Positions 15,731 to 26,258 are shown, numbered from the stretch's first letter. The stretch: DNA of 64,000 nt from Micromonospora chokoriensis (GCF_900091505.1 NZ_LT607409.1:1674001-1738000); one strand, 5' to 3'. Numbers and translations are program-made. Notes: generated from the sequence alone by a model not told the origin.

Positions 15731-18220
15731 ATGCGGTTTCTACGACGAACGGTGGCCACGGTCGCCTCAGTGCTCGTGCTGCTCGGTGGTCTGGTAGCCC
15801 TGCCGGCGCAGCCGGCCTCGGCGGCGCTGGTCCGCACGTTCACCCCGCGCTTCCAGGAGAGCGAGCGCGGAGATGTCATCTTCGCCGGCAACACCCTGGT
15901 GACCTGCTCGACACCGAGTGGCCCGTGCGCGACCGCGCAGACCGGCGCCACCGCCAACAACAACGACTTCACCGCCCGCTACGTCGATGTGGACAGCGTC
16001 GCCGCGACGACCAACTCCAGCAGCGCCACACTGACCGTGCCGACCGGAGCCAGCGTGCTCTGGGCCGGTCTCTGGTGGATGGGCAGCGGCGCGAGCGGTG
16101 ACGCCGGACGCGCCAGCATCCGGTTCGCCGCTCCCGGGCAGCTCTACACCACCCTCCAGGGTCAGGTCAGCACAGGCCGGGTGGCCACCAACGGTGGCGT
16201 CGCGTACTCCGCGTTCGCCGAAGTGACAGCGCTCGTCACCGGCAGTGGGAGCTACACGGTGGGCGGCCTGACCACCACGTTGGGCGCGAACGCGCGCGGT
16301 GGGTGGGCCCTGGTCGTGGCGATCCGCGACCCCGCCCAGCCGCTCCGCAACCTGGCGGTTTTCGACGGGTACGCCGAGATCAGCTCCGCCGCGGCCGACT
16401 CCCGGGTGACCACCACCATCTCCGGTTTCCGCACCCCCAGTGCGGGTGCTGTGACGGCGCGCATCGGGGCGATCGCCTCGGAGGGGGACGCCGGGCTGAC
16501 CGGCGACGGCATCTCGTTCAACGGGGTCGCGTTGAACGACGCGCTGAACCCGGCGACGAACTTCTTCAACAGTTCGATCACCCGGCTCGGCTCCCGGGTG
16601 ACAGCGAAGAACCCGAACTATGTCAACCAACTCGGCTTCGACATCGACTACCTGGCCGCGCCGGCCGGCTCGATCGGCAACGCGCAGACCTCCGCGACAG
16701 TGGCGTTCAGCACCGGCGGTGAGTCGTACGAGCCGATGGCGCTCTTCACCGCCATCGACATCCTGGAACCGGACGTCATCGCCACGAAGACGGTCGGCCG
16801 GGTGGGTGGCGGGAGCCGCGTCGAGCCCGGCGACCAGCTCGAGTACACGGTGTCGGTCACCTCCAGCGGCAACGAGAACGCCACCACAGTGCAACTCACC
16901 GACGCCATCCCGGCGGCCACCACGTACGTGCCCGGGTCGTTGAGCGTCAACGGTGCCGCTCGTACCGACGCTGCCGGTGACGACCAGGCCGGTTACGTCG
17001 CGGCCAGCAACCGGGTGGTGGTCAACCTGGGCACCGGCGCGACGGCGGCGGCCGGCGGCACGCTGGTCACGGGGGCGGTGAACACGGTGCGCTTCCGTGC
17101 GCGGGTAGTGGACTCGCCGGCACCCGGTGTGACGGTGGCCAATCAGGCGAGCATCAGCTACGGGTCACCGACGTCGAGCACCATCTACACGGATCTCACC
17201 GACGACCCGTCGGCGGCCGGGGTGGGGGATCCCACCCGGACCGACATCAACGACAGCCCGCAGGCGCAGGCGGTCCAGGTCGGTACGGCCGAGGACACCG
17301 CACTCACCTTCACCCTGCGCGACTACGTGGTGGAGCCGGACGGGGACGAGGTCACCTTCACCGTCACGTCGACGCCGTCGGCGCAGGGAACGCTGACCTG
17401 TGCGCCCTCCGGTGCCTGCACCTACGTCCCGGCACCGAACGTCAACGGATCGGTGAGCTTCAGCTACACCGTCTCCGACCCGTCCGGACGGTCCGCCTCG
17501 GCGGCCGGCACCATCACCGTCGCCGCCGTCAACGACCCGCCGGTGGCGGTGGCCGATCGCGCGACCACGGCGGGCGCGGCACCGGTGACCGTGGCGGTGC
17601 TGGCCAACGACACCGATGTGGACGGCGACCCGCTCTCCGTCGTGCCGGCGACCGGCGGCACGGGCAACGGCAGCTTCGTGTGCGACACCGCGGGGTGCAC
17701 GTACACCGCGGGGGCGGGCTTCGCCGGCGAGGACAGCTTCGAGTACACGGTCCGCGACCCGGGCGACGGTCGGGCGACGGGCCGGGTCACGGTGGTGGTC
17801 AGTCCGGCGGCGGGTTCCGGCCTCTCGATCAGCGCGCCGGAGGCCGCGGTTCTGCCCACGGTCCGGGTGGGTGCCCCGACTGCCAACGGGGTGCTCGGCC
17901 CGGTCGTGGTCACCGACGACCGCGGCGCGCAGTCCGGTAGTTGGACGGCGACTGTCTCGATCACCAGCTTCACGGGCGGCGGTGGGGTGGTGCCGGGCGC
18001 CTCGGTGACCTACTCCTCGGGCCCGGCCACGCAGACCATCGGCACCGGGACGTTCCTGCCGCAGCCTGGCGCGGCTTTGGGCACCTCGCAGATCGCCGCG
18101 CGCTGGACCGGGGGCACCGGCCCGAACGAGGTGATGTGGAGTCCGAGCCTCACCGTGACGCTCGATCCGTCCCTGGTCACGGGGGAGTACCAGGCGACGA
18201 TCGTGCACTCGGTCGCGTAA
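15731..18220 (+). CDS. Large secreted multidomain WxL-like surface protein
   Basis: 829 residues, secreted (signal peptide to about residue 31, ending PAQPASA). An N-terminal beta-rich domain of about 310 residues (VLWAGLWWMGSG) is followed by a DUF11-type repeat (about 350-490: LEYTVSVTSSGNENATTVQL). Two cadherin/Ig-like modules come next (about 505-695: EDTALTFTLRDYV, VLANDTDVDGDPL), then a C-terminal domain (700-829) related to WxL cell-wall domains. That last domain is homologous to the whole of the next protein: both have DRGAxSGSWTATV-type and WSPxLxV strands and end in HSVA. The WxL signature is divergent (Trp-Thr-Ala). Paired cysteines in the Ig-like modules suggest disulfides. It probably binds the cell surface as an adhesin-like or structural protein. 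Confidence 0.75.
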   Translation: MRFLRRTVATVASVLVLLGGLVALPAQPASAALVRTFTPRFQESERGDVIFAGNTLVTCSTPSGPCATAQTGATANNNDFTARYVDVDSVAATTNSSSATLTVPTGASVLWAGLWWMGSGASGDAGRASIRFAAPGQLYTTLQGQVSTGRVATNGGVAYSAFAEVTALVTGSGSYTVGGLTTTLGANARGGWALVVAIRDPAQPLRNLAVFDGYAEISSAAADSRVTTTISGFRTPSAGAVTARIGAIASEGDAGLTGDGISFNGVALNDALNPATNFFNSSITRLGSRVTAKNPNYVNQLGFDIDYLAAPAGSIGNAQTSATVAFSTGGESYEPMALFTAIDILEPDVIATKTVGRVGGGSRVEPGDQLEYTVSVTSSGNENATTVQLTDAIPAATTYVPGSLSVNGAARTDAAGDDQAGYVAASNRVVVNLGTGATAAAGGTLVTGAVNTVRFRARVVDSPAPGVTVANQASISYGSPTSSTIYTDLTDDPSAAGVGDPTRTDINDSPQAQAVQVGTAEDTALTFTLRDYVVEPDGDEVTFTVTSTPSAQGTLTCAPSGACTYVPAPNVNGSVSFSYTVSDPSGRSASAAGTITVAAVNDPPVAVADRATTAGAAPVTVAVLANDTDVDGDPLSVVPATGGTGNGSFVCDTAGCTYTAGAGFAGEDSFEYTVRDPGDGRATGRVTVVVSPAAGSGLSISAPEAAVLPTVRVGAPTANGVLGPVVVTDDRGAQSGSWTATVSITSFTGGGGVVPGASVTYSSGPATQTIGTGTFLPQPGAALGTSQIAARWTGGTGPNEVMWSPSLTVTLDPSLVTGEYQATIVHSVA

Positions 18221-18240
18221 GAGGTACAGAAGGCGCGAAA

Positions 18241-18334
18241 GCGCACAATGCGGACAAAAACCCATAAAAATGGGTGTGTGGCTGACGTGCCGCCGCCAAC
18301 ACCCGGCGTTACCGAACTGGAAGTGAGGAAGTCT
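18241..18334 (+). promoter_or_regulatory. Leader of the small WxL-like gene
   Basis: A-rich leader with CGGACAAAAA at 18251-18260, also found at 15662-15671 before the large surface-protein gene. A small hairpin (ACCCAT 18260-18265, ATGGGT 18270-18275) follows. GTGAGGAAG precedes the ATG at 18335. Base composition is noticeably less GC-rich than the surroundings. Confidence 0.4.
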
Positions 18335-18889
18335 ATGCGCTCTCTTCGTGTGGTGGCCTGCGCCGCCGTAGCCGTCGGGGCGGGCCTCGCGCTGACCACC
18401 CCCGCGGTCGCCGCGCCCACCGACAGCACCGTCGTCACGTTCAACGTGGTCGGTGCCGGCCTCGACATCACCGCCCCCGAGACGGCCAGCCTCGGCAGTG
18501 GACTGCCCGGCACGGTGCTCAGCGGCTCGATCGGCACCGTACGGGTGACCGACCAGCGCGGCGCCCCGGACGCGTCGTGGACAGCCACCGTCACCTCGAC
18601 CCACTTCGAGACCGGCGGCGGCAGCCCCAGCGAGCGGATCCTGGCCAGCCAGGTCGACTACTGGTCCGGCCCGGGCGCGGAGGAGGAGGGCAACGGCACC
18701 TTCACGCCCGGCCAGCTGACCTCGGCCAACGCCGAGCCGTTGGACACCGTCAACCCGATCGTCGCCTTCACCCACACCGGCGGCACCGGCATCAACAGCG
18801 TCGCCTGGTCGCCGACGCTGAACGTCAACATCCCCGCGTCGGCCGTCGTCGGCCTCTACACCGGGACGGTGACACATTCGGTGGCCTGA
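18335..18889 (+). CDS. Secreted WxL-like domain protein
   Basis: 184 residues. Signal peptide with cleavage after about residue 28 (TPAVAA), then one WxL-like domain: DITAPETASL, a strand with SWTATVTSTHF, and the closing WSPTLNVNIPASAVVGLY. It closely parallels the last 130 residues of the 15731 protein, so the pair probably arose by duplication. WxL domains bind peptidoglycan non-covalently. It corresponds to the small WxL partner (CscB/CscC) of Firmicute csc clusters, although the exact Trp-x-Leu is not kept. Confidence 0.75.
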   Translation: MRSLRVVACAAVAVGAGLALTTPAVAAPTDSTVVTFNVVGAGLDITAPETASLGSGLPGTVLSGSIGTVRVTDQRGAPDASWTATVTSTHFETGGGSPSERILASQVDYWSGPGAEEEGNGTFTPGQLTSANAEPLDTVNPIVAFTHTGGTGINSVAWSPTLNVNIPASAVVGLYTGTVTHSVA

Positions 18890-18911
18890 CCGGTTCGGGC
18901 TTCGTCTGGCG

Positions 18912-19904
18912 GTGGCGGCGCTGGCCGCGCTGCTCGCCGCCACCCCGGCTGCCCCGGCACCCGCCGGGGCAGCCGCGCCCGGTCCGGAGCGGGACAGGCT
19001 CGGCATCCAGCTGCTCGAAGCACCGGTCGACCGGCGGGCGGACCCGCGTGCCCACACCTACATCATCGACCACCTCGCACCCGGCAGCACGATCAGCCGC
19101 CAGCTCAAGGTGGTCAACCGCTCCGACAGCCGGTACCGCCTGGAGCTGTACCCGGCATCCGCCACAGTCGACGGCGGGCAGTTCCGGTTCGGTGAGGGCC
19201 GCCACGCCAACGAGCTGGTCTCCTGGACGTCGCTGGACCGCTCCACAGTCGCCCTCGGGCCCGGCGAGGAGTCGGAGCTGACGGCGACGATCCGGGTCCC
19301 GGAGAAGGCGTCGGCCGGCGAACGGTACGCGGTGATCTGGGCCGCGGTCACGTCCGGCCCGAAGGACGGCGGCAACGTCACCCAGGTGCACCGGGTGGGC
19401 ATCCGTGTCTACCTCGCCATCGGCGCCGGCGGTGAGCCGCCGTCCAGTTTCGCCATCGGCGACTTCACCGCGGGGCGGACCGTCGAGGGGCAGGCCACCC
19501 TGGCCGTCGCGGTGCGCAACACCGGCGGCCGGGCGTTGGACCTGACCGGCGCGCTCTCGTTGGCCGAGGGGCCGGCGGGCGTCCGGGCGGGCCCGTTCGA
19601 GGTGGTCGACGGGACCACTCTCGGCCCGGCGCAGTCCGGGTCGGTCACCGTCGCCCTACCCCCGAAACTGCCCAACGGGCCGTGGCGTGCGGACCTCACC
19701 CTGACCAGTGGGTTGGTCAAGGAGACCGCGAGCGCCACGATCACCTTCCCGGACCCGGGCGAGCCGGCCAGCACCTTCGGACTCGACGACCTGTCGATGA
19801 TCGTCGGTGGTTCGCTCGCCGTCGGCCTGCTGCTCCTGGCCGGTCTGCTGGTCGTGGCACGCCGCCGCCGGCAGACGCCACTGCGGGCCGCGCGGCTGGG
19901 CTGA
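18912..19904 (+). CDS. DUF916-like (WxL-interacting) membrane-anchored surface protein
   Basis: About 330 residues. A hydrophobic N-terminus, a DUF916-like Ig domain (TYIIDHLAPGSTISRQLKVV, RLELYPASATV, VPEKASAGERYAVIWA), a second Ig-like domain (LAVAVRNTGGRALDLTGAL), and a C-terminal membrane helix with basic tail RRRRQT. In Firmicutes DUF916 proteins hold WxL proteins at the surface (CscA). The GTG at 18912 leaves out a basic n-region; residues RFGLRLAVAAL encoded just upstream would complete the signal peptide, so translation may start earlier at a rare codon, overlapping the previous stop. Confidence 0.75.
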   Translation: MAALAALLAATPAAPAPAGAAAPGPERDRLGIQLLEAPVDRRADPRAHTYIIDHLAPGSTISRQLKVVNRSDSRYRLELYPASATVDGGQFRFGEGRHANELVSWTSLDRSTVALGPGEESELTATIRVPEKASAGERYAVIWAAVTSGPKDGGNVTQVHRVGIRVYLAIGAGGEPPSSFAIGDFTAGRTVEGQATLAVAVRNTGGRALDLTGALSLAEGPAGVRAGPFEVVDGTTLGPAQSGSVTVALPPKLPNGPWRADLTLTSGLVKETASATITFPDPGEPASTFGLDDLSMIVGGSLAVGLLLLAGLLVVARRRRQTPLRAARLG

Positions 19905-19939
19905 GCAGCGGCGAGCACGACGGTCCACGGGTCCGGTCG

Positions 19940-19967
19940 CCCGGCCCGCCCACTGTGGCGGGCCGGG
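19940..19967. terminator. Bidirectional terminator hairpin
   Basis: CCCGGCCCGCC (19940-19950) and its exact complement (19957-19967) around a 6-nt loop, between the convergent DUF916-like and aminotransferase genes. Confidence 0.75.
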
Positions 19968-19977
19968 CCGAACACGC

Positions 19978-21081
19978 TCAGCCGAGCGCCGCCTCCGCAG
20001 CCGCCAGGAAAGCGTCGTTCTCCGCCGGGGTGCCGATGGTGACCCGGACGCCGTCGCCGACGAACGGCCGCACGATCACGCCCCGCGCCTCGCACGCCTT
20101 ACCGAACGCCACCGAACGGTCGGTCAGCGGCAGCCAGACGAAGTTGGCCTGGCTCGTCGGCACGTCGGGCAGGAACTTGCGCAGCGCCTCGGTGACCCGG
20201 TCCCGCTCGGCGATGACCAGGGCACACCGGCGCTCCATCTCGGCTGCCTGGGTCAACGCGGCGAGCGCCCCGGCCTGGGCGGCCGTGCTGGTGGAGAACG
20301 GGGTGGTCACCTTGCGGATCGCGGCAGCCACCACCGGCTGGGCAACCAACCAGCCGATCCGCAGCCCCGCCAGCCCCCACGCCTTCGACAGGGTGCGCAG
20401 CACCGCCACGTTCGGCCGGTCCACGTAGTCGAGCCCGTCCGGCACCTCCGCGTCGGTGACGAACTCCCGGTACGCCTCGTCGATCACCACCAGCACGTCG
20501 TCCGGCACCGCGTCGAGGAACGCGTCCAGTTCCGCCCGGCGTACCGCGGTGCCCGTGGGGTTGTTCGGGTTGCAGACCAGGATCATCCGGGTGCGGTCGG
20601 TCACGGCCGCGGCCATTGCCGTCAGGTCGTGCCCGTGCCCGGCGTCGTTGGGCACCCGCACGCTCGTCGCGCCGCTGGTCGCCGCGATGATCGGGTACGC
20701 CTCGAAGGAGCGCCACGAGTAGAGCACCTCGTCCCCGGGCAGGCAGGTCGCCCGGACCAGGTGCTCGGCGAGCGCCACCGACCCGCAGCCGGTGGCGATC
20801 CGGTCGGCGTCCATGCCGTACCGCTCGGCCAGCGCCTCCCGCAGCGCGACCACGCCCATGTCCGGGTAGCGGTGCGAGGCCGTGATCGCCTCGGTGACCG
20901 CCTCCACCACACCCGGCAGCGGCCCGTACGGAACCTCGTTGCTGGCCAGCTTGACGGCCTCCGGAAGGCCCAACTCGCGAGCCAGGTCGGCGGGGCTGCG
21001 CCCAGGCACGTAGTTGGGCAACGCTTCCAGGTCGGCGCGGGTCAGCCGCAGGGCCGGCTGGTGACGTCCGGAGTCGGTCAT
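19978..21081 (-). CDS. pat: Aromatic amino acid (histidinol-phosphate-type) aminotransferase
   Basis: 367 residues, class I/II PLP aminotransferase of the HisC/Pat group. KLASNEVPYGPLPGVVEA is the HisC-like N-terminal motif, CNPNNPTGT binds PLP, and TLSKAWGLAGLRIGW contains the catalytic Lys. The GPLP form of the first motif resembles actinobacterial Pat, which transaminates phenylalanine or tyrosine. The hppD gene, which uses the tyrosine keto acid, lies two genes upstream on the same strand. The ATG overlaps the stop of the RDD gene before it. A histidine-pathway role cannot be excluded. Confidence 0.8.
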   Translation of the reverse strand: MTDSGRHQPALRLTRADLEALPNYVPGRSPADLARELGLPEAVKLASNEVPYGPLPGVVEAVTEAITASHRYPDMGVVALREALAERYGMDADRIATGCGSVALAEHLVRATCLPGDEVLYSWRSFEAYPIIAATSGATSVRVPNDAGHGHDLTAMAAAVTDRTRMILVCNPNNPTGTAVRRAELDAFLDAVPDDVLVVIDEAYREFVTDAEVPDGLDYVDRPNVAVLRTLSKAWGLAGLRIGWLVAQPVVAAAIRKVTTPFSTSTAAQAGALAALTQAAEMERRCALVIAERDRVTEALRKFLPDVPTSQANFVWLPLTDRSVAFGKACEARGVIVRPFVGDGVRVTIGTPAENDAFLAAAEAALG

Positions 21082-22088
21082 GGAGTGTCTCCCGAGGGCT
21101 GGTTGCGGTCGTCCGAGGGGGTGGGACCGGGGCGGTAGGGAACCTCGACGACCACCGTCTGCGCGCGCTTGTCGTGCAGCGCCTGACGCAGGGGGTGGTC
21201 GAAGAGTGGAGAGAGGGAGTCGACCAGTTGCAGCACCAGGCCGATCCCGGCGCAGTACCAGAGCAGCGTCGGCAGGCCCAGCGTGCTCCACCGGCTCAGT
21301 GCCCGGCCGACGCCCAGCGGCTCGTCGGCGGCCATCGGCACCGCTCGGATCCGCATCACCCGCTTGCCGAAGGTCTGCCCACCGGAGGCCATGGAGGGCA
21401 CCTCGTACGCCAGCCACAGCGCGGTGGCGATCAGCAGGATCACCACAAGCAGCGATCCCGCCTGCTCACCGGGGATCGGCATGCCCTCGGCGGACCTGTC
21501 GCGGTTCGCGACGCGCCGGGCGAACTCCTGCCAGTACGGTGCCCACTCCTGCGCCCAGCGCCAGATGAACCAGCCGTTGACCAGCACGTTCAGCGCGAGA
21601 ATGAGGCCGAAGTCGATCAGCCGGGCGGTGAGTCGGCGACCGTAGCCGGCGAGCCGGTGGCCATGCGGCCTCGGCTCGGGCGGTCGCCCGGGCCAGCCGG
21701 GCTGACCAGCCGGCGGCACCCAACCAGGTGGGCCGCCCTGCGGCACCCAACCAGGTGGGCCGCCCTGCGGACCCCATCCCGGCGGTCCGCCCTGCGGACC
21801 CCATCCCGGGCCTGGCCCCGGTGGTGGGCCGTAGCCCGACTGTGGGCCGTACCCGGGTGGTGGGCCCTGGTGCGGCCCGCCCGGCGCGACGGCTTCGGAG
21901 CCGGGGGCCGCCGGGCCGGAGGTCGGAGTCGCTGCCGGGGTGACCGGCTCGACCGGCTCGACCTGCGGAGGACCGTCCGGCGGTGTGGCGTCGACGGGAA
22001 TGGGCGCGCCGAGCCAACCCTCGCCGTCCCAGTAGCGTCGGGTCTCGGTGTCGGCGGGGTCGACGTACCAGCCGGGTTGCACGCTCAC
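21078..22088 (-). CDS. RDD membrane protein with DUF2510 N-terminus
   Basis: 336 residues. The N-terminus PGWYVDPADTETRRYWDGEGW is a DUF2510 motif. A Gly/Pro-rich linker follows, with tandem nonapeptides of the type GGPPGWGPQ (four units, about 21718-21815). The C-terminal RDD domain (RLTARLIDFGLILAL, then GGQTFGKRVMRIRAV) has three or four membrane helices. RDD proteins are poorly understood; some act in ion or metabolite transport. The GTG start at 22088 partly enters a GC-rich hairpin (22088-22096 with 22110-22118). Confidence 0.85.
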   Translation of the reverse strand: MSVQPGWYVDPADTETRRYWDGEGWLGAPIPVDATPPDGPPQVEPVEPVTPAATPTSGPAAPGSEAVAPGGPHQGPPPGYGPQSGYGPPPGPGPGWGPQGGPPGWGPQGGPPGWVPQGGPPGWVPPAGQPGWPGRPPEPRPHGHRLAGYGRRLTARLIDFGLILALNVLVNGWFIWRWAQEWAPYWQEFARRVANRDRSAEGMPIPGEQAGSLLVVILLIATALWLAYEVPSMASGGQTFGKRVMRIRAVPMAADEPLGVGRALSRWSTLGLPTLLWYCAGIGLVLQLVDSLSPLFDHPLRQALHDKRAQTVVVEVPYRPGPTPSDDRNQPSGDTP

Positions 22089-22164
22089 GCCGTCGCTCCG
22101 CTTCGCTGCGCGACGGCGCGAGGCGCCACGCTACTGAGCCTGCTGGTTCGCTCGCTGCGCTCGC

Positions 22165-22875
22165 TCACGTGGACACCTTAACGACGACGGTTCCGGCGAA
22201 CTTGTCGTGGAGGCACTGCTGCCACGGCTTGTCCCAGAGCTGCCACAGACCGTCGGCGTAGCTGAACCCCGGAACCAGTGACGCGGCCAGGTACTGCACC
22301 AGCCACCGCCGGCCGGCCATCCCCCGGTCCAGCGTCCGGGACGGGTCGAGCGGCACCACGCGCAGCTTCATGAGCTTCTTGCCGAGCGTCTGGCCGCCGC
22401 GCTTGAGGTACTCCACGTGGTAGAGCCAGTAGAGCCCGAGCATCAGCACGAAGAGCACGAGCTGGAGCAGCAGGAGCGGCAGGAAGAACTCGACGAAGAA
22501 GGTGCCCGGGTCGGGCTCCATGAGGGTGTCGTCCGGGTTGGTCCGGCTCAGCTCGCTGAACATCCGCCACCAGAGGACGACGAAGACCGGCATGTACAGC
22601 ACCAACAGGACGGCAGTCGCCAACGCCGTGTCGATCAGCCAGGCCAGGAACCGGTCACCGAAGCCGGCCAGCGGCTGACCGCTCGGGCTCAGCGGCGGAG
22701 GTGGAGGCGGGCCGGGTGGCCCGGCGTACCACTGCGGTGGGGCGTACCCGGGTGGGGCGTACTGCGGCGGCGCGGCGTACCCCTGGGGGTGTGGTCCGGG
22801 CGGCGGCGCGACGCCGCCGGCGGCGGGCTGGGGCCCACCGGCCGGCGGCGTCGGGTACGACGGAGGCTGCGTCAC
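22165..22875 (-). CDS. RDD membrane protein
   Basis: About 236 residues from a GTG at 22875. A Pro/Gly/Tyr-rich N-terminal tail of about 65 residues precedes an RDD domain: GFGDRFLAWLIDTALA, hydrophobic helices, then KRGGQTLGKKLMKLRVVPLD. It differs from the neighbouring RDD protein in lacking the DUF2510 start. The gap to hppD is 11 bp, so hppD, both RDD genes and the aminotransferase probably form one leftward operon. Confidence 0.82.
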   Translation of the reverse strand: MTQPPSYPTPPAGGPQPAAGGVAPPPGPHPQGYAAPPQYAPPGYAPPQWYAGPPGPPPPPPLSPSGQPLAGFGDRFLAWLIDTALATAVLLVLYMPVFVVLWWRMFSELSRTNPDDTLMEPDPGTFFVEFFLPLLLLQLVLFVLMLGLYWLYHVEYLKRGGQTLGKKLMKLRVVPLDPSRTLDRGMAGRRWLVQYLAASLVPGFSYADGLWQLWDKPWQQCLHDKFAGTVVVKVST

Positions 22876-22886
22876 GCTCGCAAGTG

Positions 22887-24200
<1,314 letters not shown>

Positions 24201-24231
24201 TCAGGTTGCGCATTCGGTATGGTCTGCACCC

Positions 24232-24735
24232 ATGAATGGTGAGCAGAATGTACAGCTCGACGCGCTCGACGTGCGCTTGATCGAACTGCTCGCCGAGGAG
24301 CCGCGGATCGGGGTGTTGGAGTGTTCCCGGCGGCTCGGGGTGGCCCGCGGCACCGTGCAGGCCCGGCTGGACAAACTGGTGGAGCGGCGGGTCATCGAGG
24401 GGTTCGGCCCCGAGATCGCACCGGCCGCGATCGGGTTCGGCGTGACCAGCTTCGTCACCCTCGAAATCAGCCAGCGGCACGGCCACGACCCCGTCACCGC
24501 CCACCTCGCCGCGATCCCCGAGGTGCTGGAGGCGCACACCATCACCGGCTCCAGCGACCTGCTCTGCCGGATCGTGGCCCGCTCCAACACCGACCTGCAA
24601 CGGGTCATCGACCAGATCGTCTCGTCCGCCGGCATCACCCGCGCGTCGACGATCATCGCGCTGGCCGAGCAGATCCCCTACCGCACGCTGCCGCTGGTGC
24701 GCAGCGCCGTTCGGGCCGAGGGAAGGCCGCTTTAG
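24232..24735 (+). CDS. Lrp/AsnC-family transcriptional regulator
   Basis: 167 residues: N-terminal winged helix-turn-helix (LDALDVRLIELLAEEPRIG, RRLGVARGTVQARLDKL) and C-terminal ligand-binding (RAM) domain. Lrp-type proteins sense amino acids or related acids. Divergence from hppD suggests control of tyrosine catabolism, by analogy with Lrp-type HpdR regulators (family knowledge). TATGGT at 24218-24223 is a possible -10. A loose inverted pair GAAATGC / GCGCATTC around 24191-24215 could be its own site. Confidence 0.88.
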   Translation: MNGEQNVQLDALDVRLIELLAEEPRIGVLECSRRLGVARGTVQARLDKLVERRVIEGFGPEIAPAAIGFGVTSFVTLEISQRHGHDPVTAHLAAIPEVLEAHTITGSSDLLCRIVARSNTDLQRVIDQIVSSAGITRASTIIALAEQIPYRTLPLVRSAVRAEGRPL

Positions 24736-24736
24736 G

Positions 24737-24758
24737 ACACAGGCCCTAACACCTGTGT
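24737..24758 (+). terminator. Hairpin after the Lrp gene
   Basis: ACACAGG (24737-24743) and its exact complement (24752-24758), immediately after the TAG stop at 24735. Confidence 0.5.
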
Positions 24759-24821
24759 GCCCAGAAAGCGTGGCGACACGGCGGCGCGGGCGTACGGAAG
24801 ATCCGCGATCGTGGCTACGGT

Positions 24822-26258
24822 GTGCGGGTGGCGAAGGGGAGCGTGCGCGTCGGGCTGCTGCTCGGCGTCGCCGTGGTCGTCGCCCTCGCCGCGACCGGCG
24901 TGTGGAACCCCTTCCCCGGCCTGTGGGAGTGGGTGGACCGCAGCGAGCCCATCTCCGAGCCCGACGTGGTGTGGCAGCAACGGGTCGGCGGCACTCCGCG
25001 CAGCGTGACGATCGCCGGCGACGCCGTCGTGGTCGAGCAGCGCACCCGGGTCGAGGCCCGCAGCCTGGCCACCGGCACCCAACTCTGGGAACGCAAGGCG
25101 GACTGGTCGGCGGTGGCCGGCGGTGACCGGGACGCCGTCGTCGCCGTGGGCAAACTGCTTGTCAAGGGGTACGAGCTGCTCGATCCGGCCACCGGCGCGA
25201 CCCGGCGACGCGACGACGACGCGGTGGCCGTGTGGACGTACCGCAACCTGCTTCTCGACGCCCGCTGCACCGCCGCGACCGACTGCACCCTGAGCGCCTG
25301 GGACCCGCGCGGCACCGCGCCACTCTGGACGGCGTTCCTGCCCGGGGTGCACAGCGGCCTGCTCGCCGACAACCCCGGCCTGCGCGGCACCCGCCGGCTC
25401 ACCTCCACCCGAATCGACGACGGGGTGGCCGGGGCGGAGGCCGCGCCGCCGCTGCTCGGCTTCCCGGTGGACGGACGGGTGCACGTGGTCGACACCGCCA
25501 CCGGCCGGGTGTTGCAGAACGTCGAGCCCGCCCGCGACGAGCGGCTGTCGGTGGTCGGCGGCCGGATGCTGCGGATCGCGGCCCGCTCGCAGGACGGCGC
25601 CTGCTACTTCGCCATCTCCGCCCGGGATCCGGCGACCGGTCAGGAGGCCTGGCAGCGGGCCGGGGTCAACCTGCGGACCGCCGACTCCGCCGGCTGCGTC
25701 CAGCGGGAGGACCCGCAGGGCGCGCGGAACGTGCTGATCGGGGTGGGCCCGGACGGCCGCGAAGCGGTCATCGACGGGTACGACGGGCGGCTGCTCTGGG
25801 TCGGTGAGTCGGGCACCAGGTTGATCGCCGTGGACGACCGCGTGGCGGTGTTCCGGGCTGCCGACAAACGCTCGGTGATCGCCCGTGAGCTGGGCACCGA
25901 CAAGGTGCTCTGGACGCGCCCCGCCGGTGGCAAGGCCGGTGCCGCGCTCACCCCGTACGCGGCGGTGGTCGCCGACGAGAAGCCGTCCCGGCTGGTCGCC
26001 GTGGACCCGCGCAGCGGCCGGGAACTGGCCGCCCTGCGCACCTCGGCGAACGCCCTCGCGGTCGGCTCGCAGGGCATGATCGTCGGGGAGGGCCGGGAGA
26101 TCGGCTACGTCCGGTTCGGCGCGACCGGGGGTTCGCCCGCCCGCCCGCCCGGCGACGGTGGGAACCCCCGCCCGGGTGGCCCCGGGCCCGGCGGGTCGAA
26201 CAACGGCGACTGCGGGCCGAAGGGTGAGCTGTGCCCGGAGCCGGGCAAGGACGGCTGA
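24822..26258 (+). CDS. Membrane-anchored PQQ-like beta-propeller protein
   Basis: About 478 residues from a GTG at 24822 (another GTG at 24828). One N-terminal membrane helix ([19 protein letters not shown]), then beta-propeller blades ([50 protein letters not shown]), then a Gly/Pro/Asn-rich tail. It is organised like the 13917 protein. A scaffold or assembly role at the outer membrane face is plausible. It stands alone between the Lrp and fumarase genes. Confidence 0.72.
   Translation: MRVAKGSVRVGLLLGVAVVVALAATGVWNPFPGLWEWVDRSEPISEPDVVWQQRVGGTPRSVTIAGDAVVVEQRTRVEARSLATGTQLWERKADWSAVAGGDRDAVVAVGKLLVKGYELLDPATGATRRRDDDAVAVWTYRNLLLDARCTAATDCTLSAWDPRGTAPLWTAFLPGVHSGLLADNPGLRGTRRLTSTRIDDGVAGAEAAPPLLGFPVDGRVHVVDTATGRVLQNVEPARDERLSVVGGRMLRIAARSQDGACYFAISARDPATGQEAWQRAGVNLRTADSAGCVQREDPQGARNVLIGVGPDGREAVIDGYDGRLLWVGESGTRLIAVDDRVAVFRAADKRSVIARELGTDKVLWTRPAGGKAGAALTPYAAVVADEKPSRLVAVDPRSGRELAALRTSANALAVGSQGMIVGEGREIGYVRFGATGGSPARPPGDGGNPRPGGPGPGGSNNGDCGPKGELCPEPGKDG

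Noticed and set aside
17165..19057. A 630-codon minus-strand frame over the surface-protein genes
   Set aside because: Composition is Arg/Gly-rich without domains, and the plus-strand genes have signal peptides and clear domains.
21718..21815. CRISPR-like direct repeats in the RDD gene
   Set aside because: Contiguous 27-bp in-frame coding repeats with no unique spacers and no cas genes.
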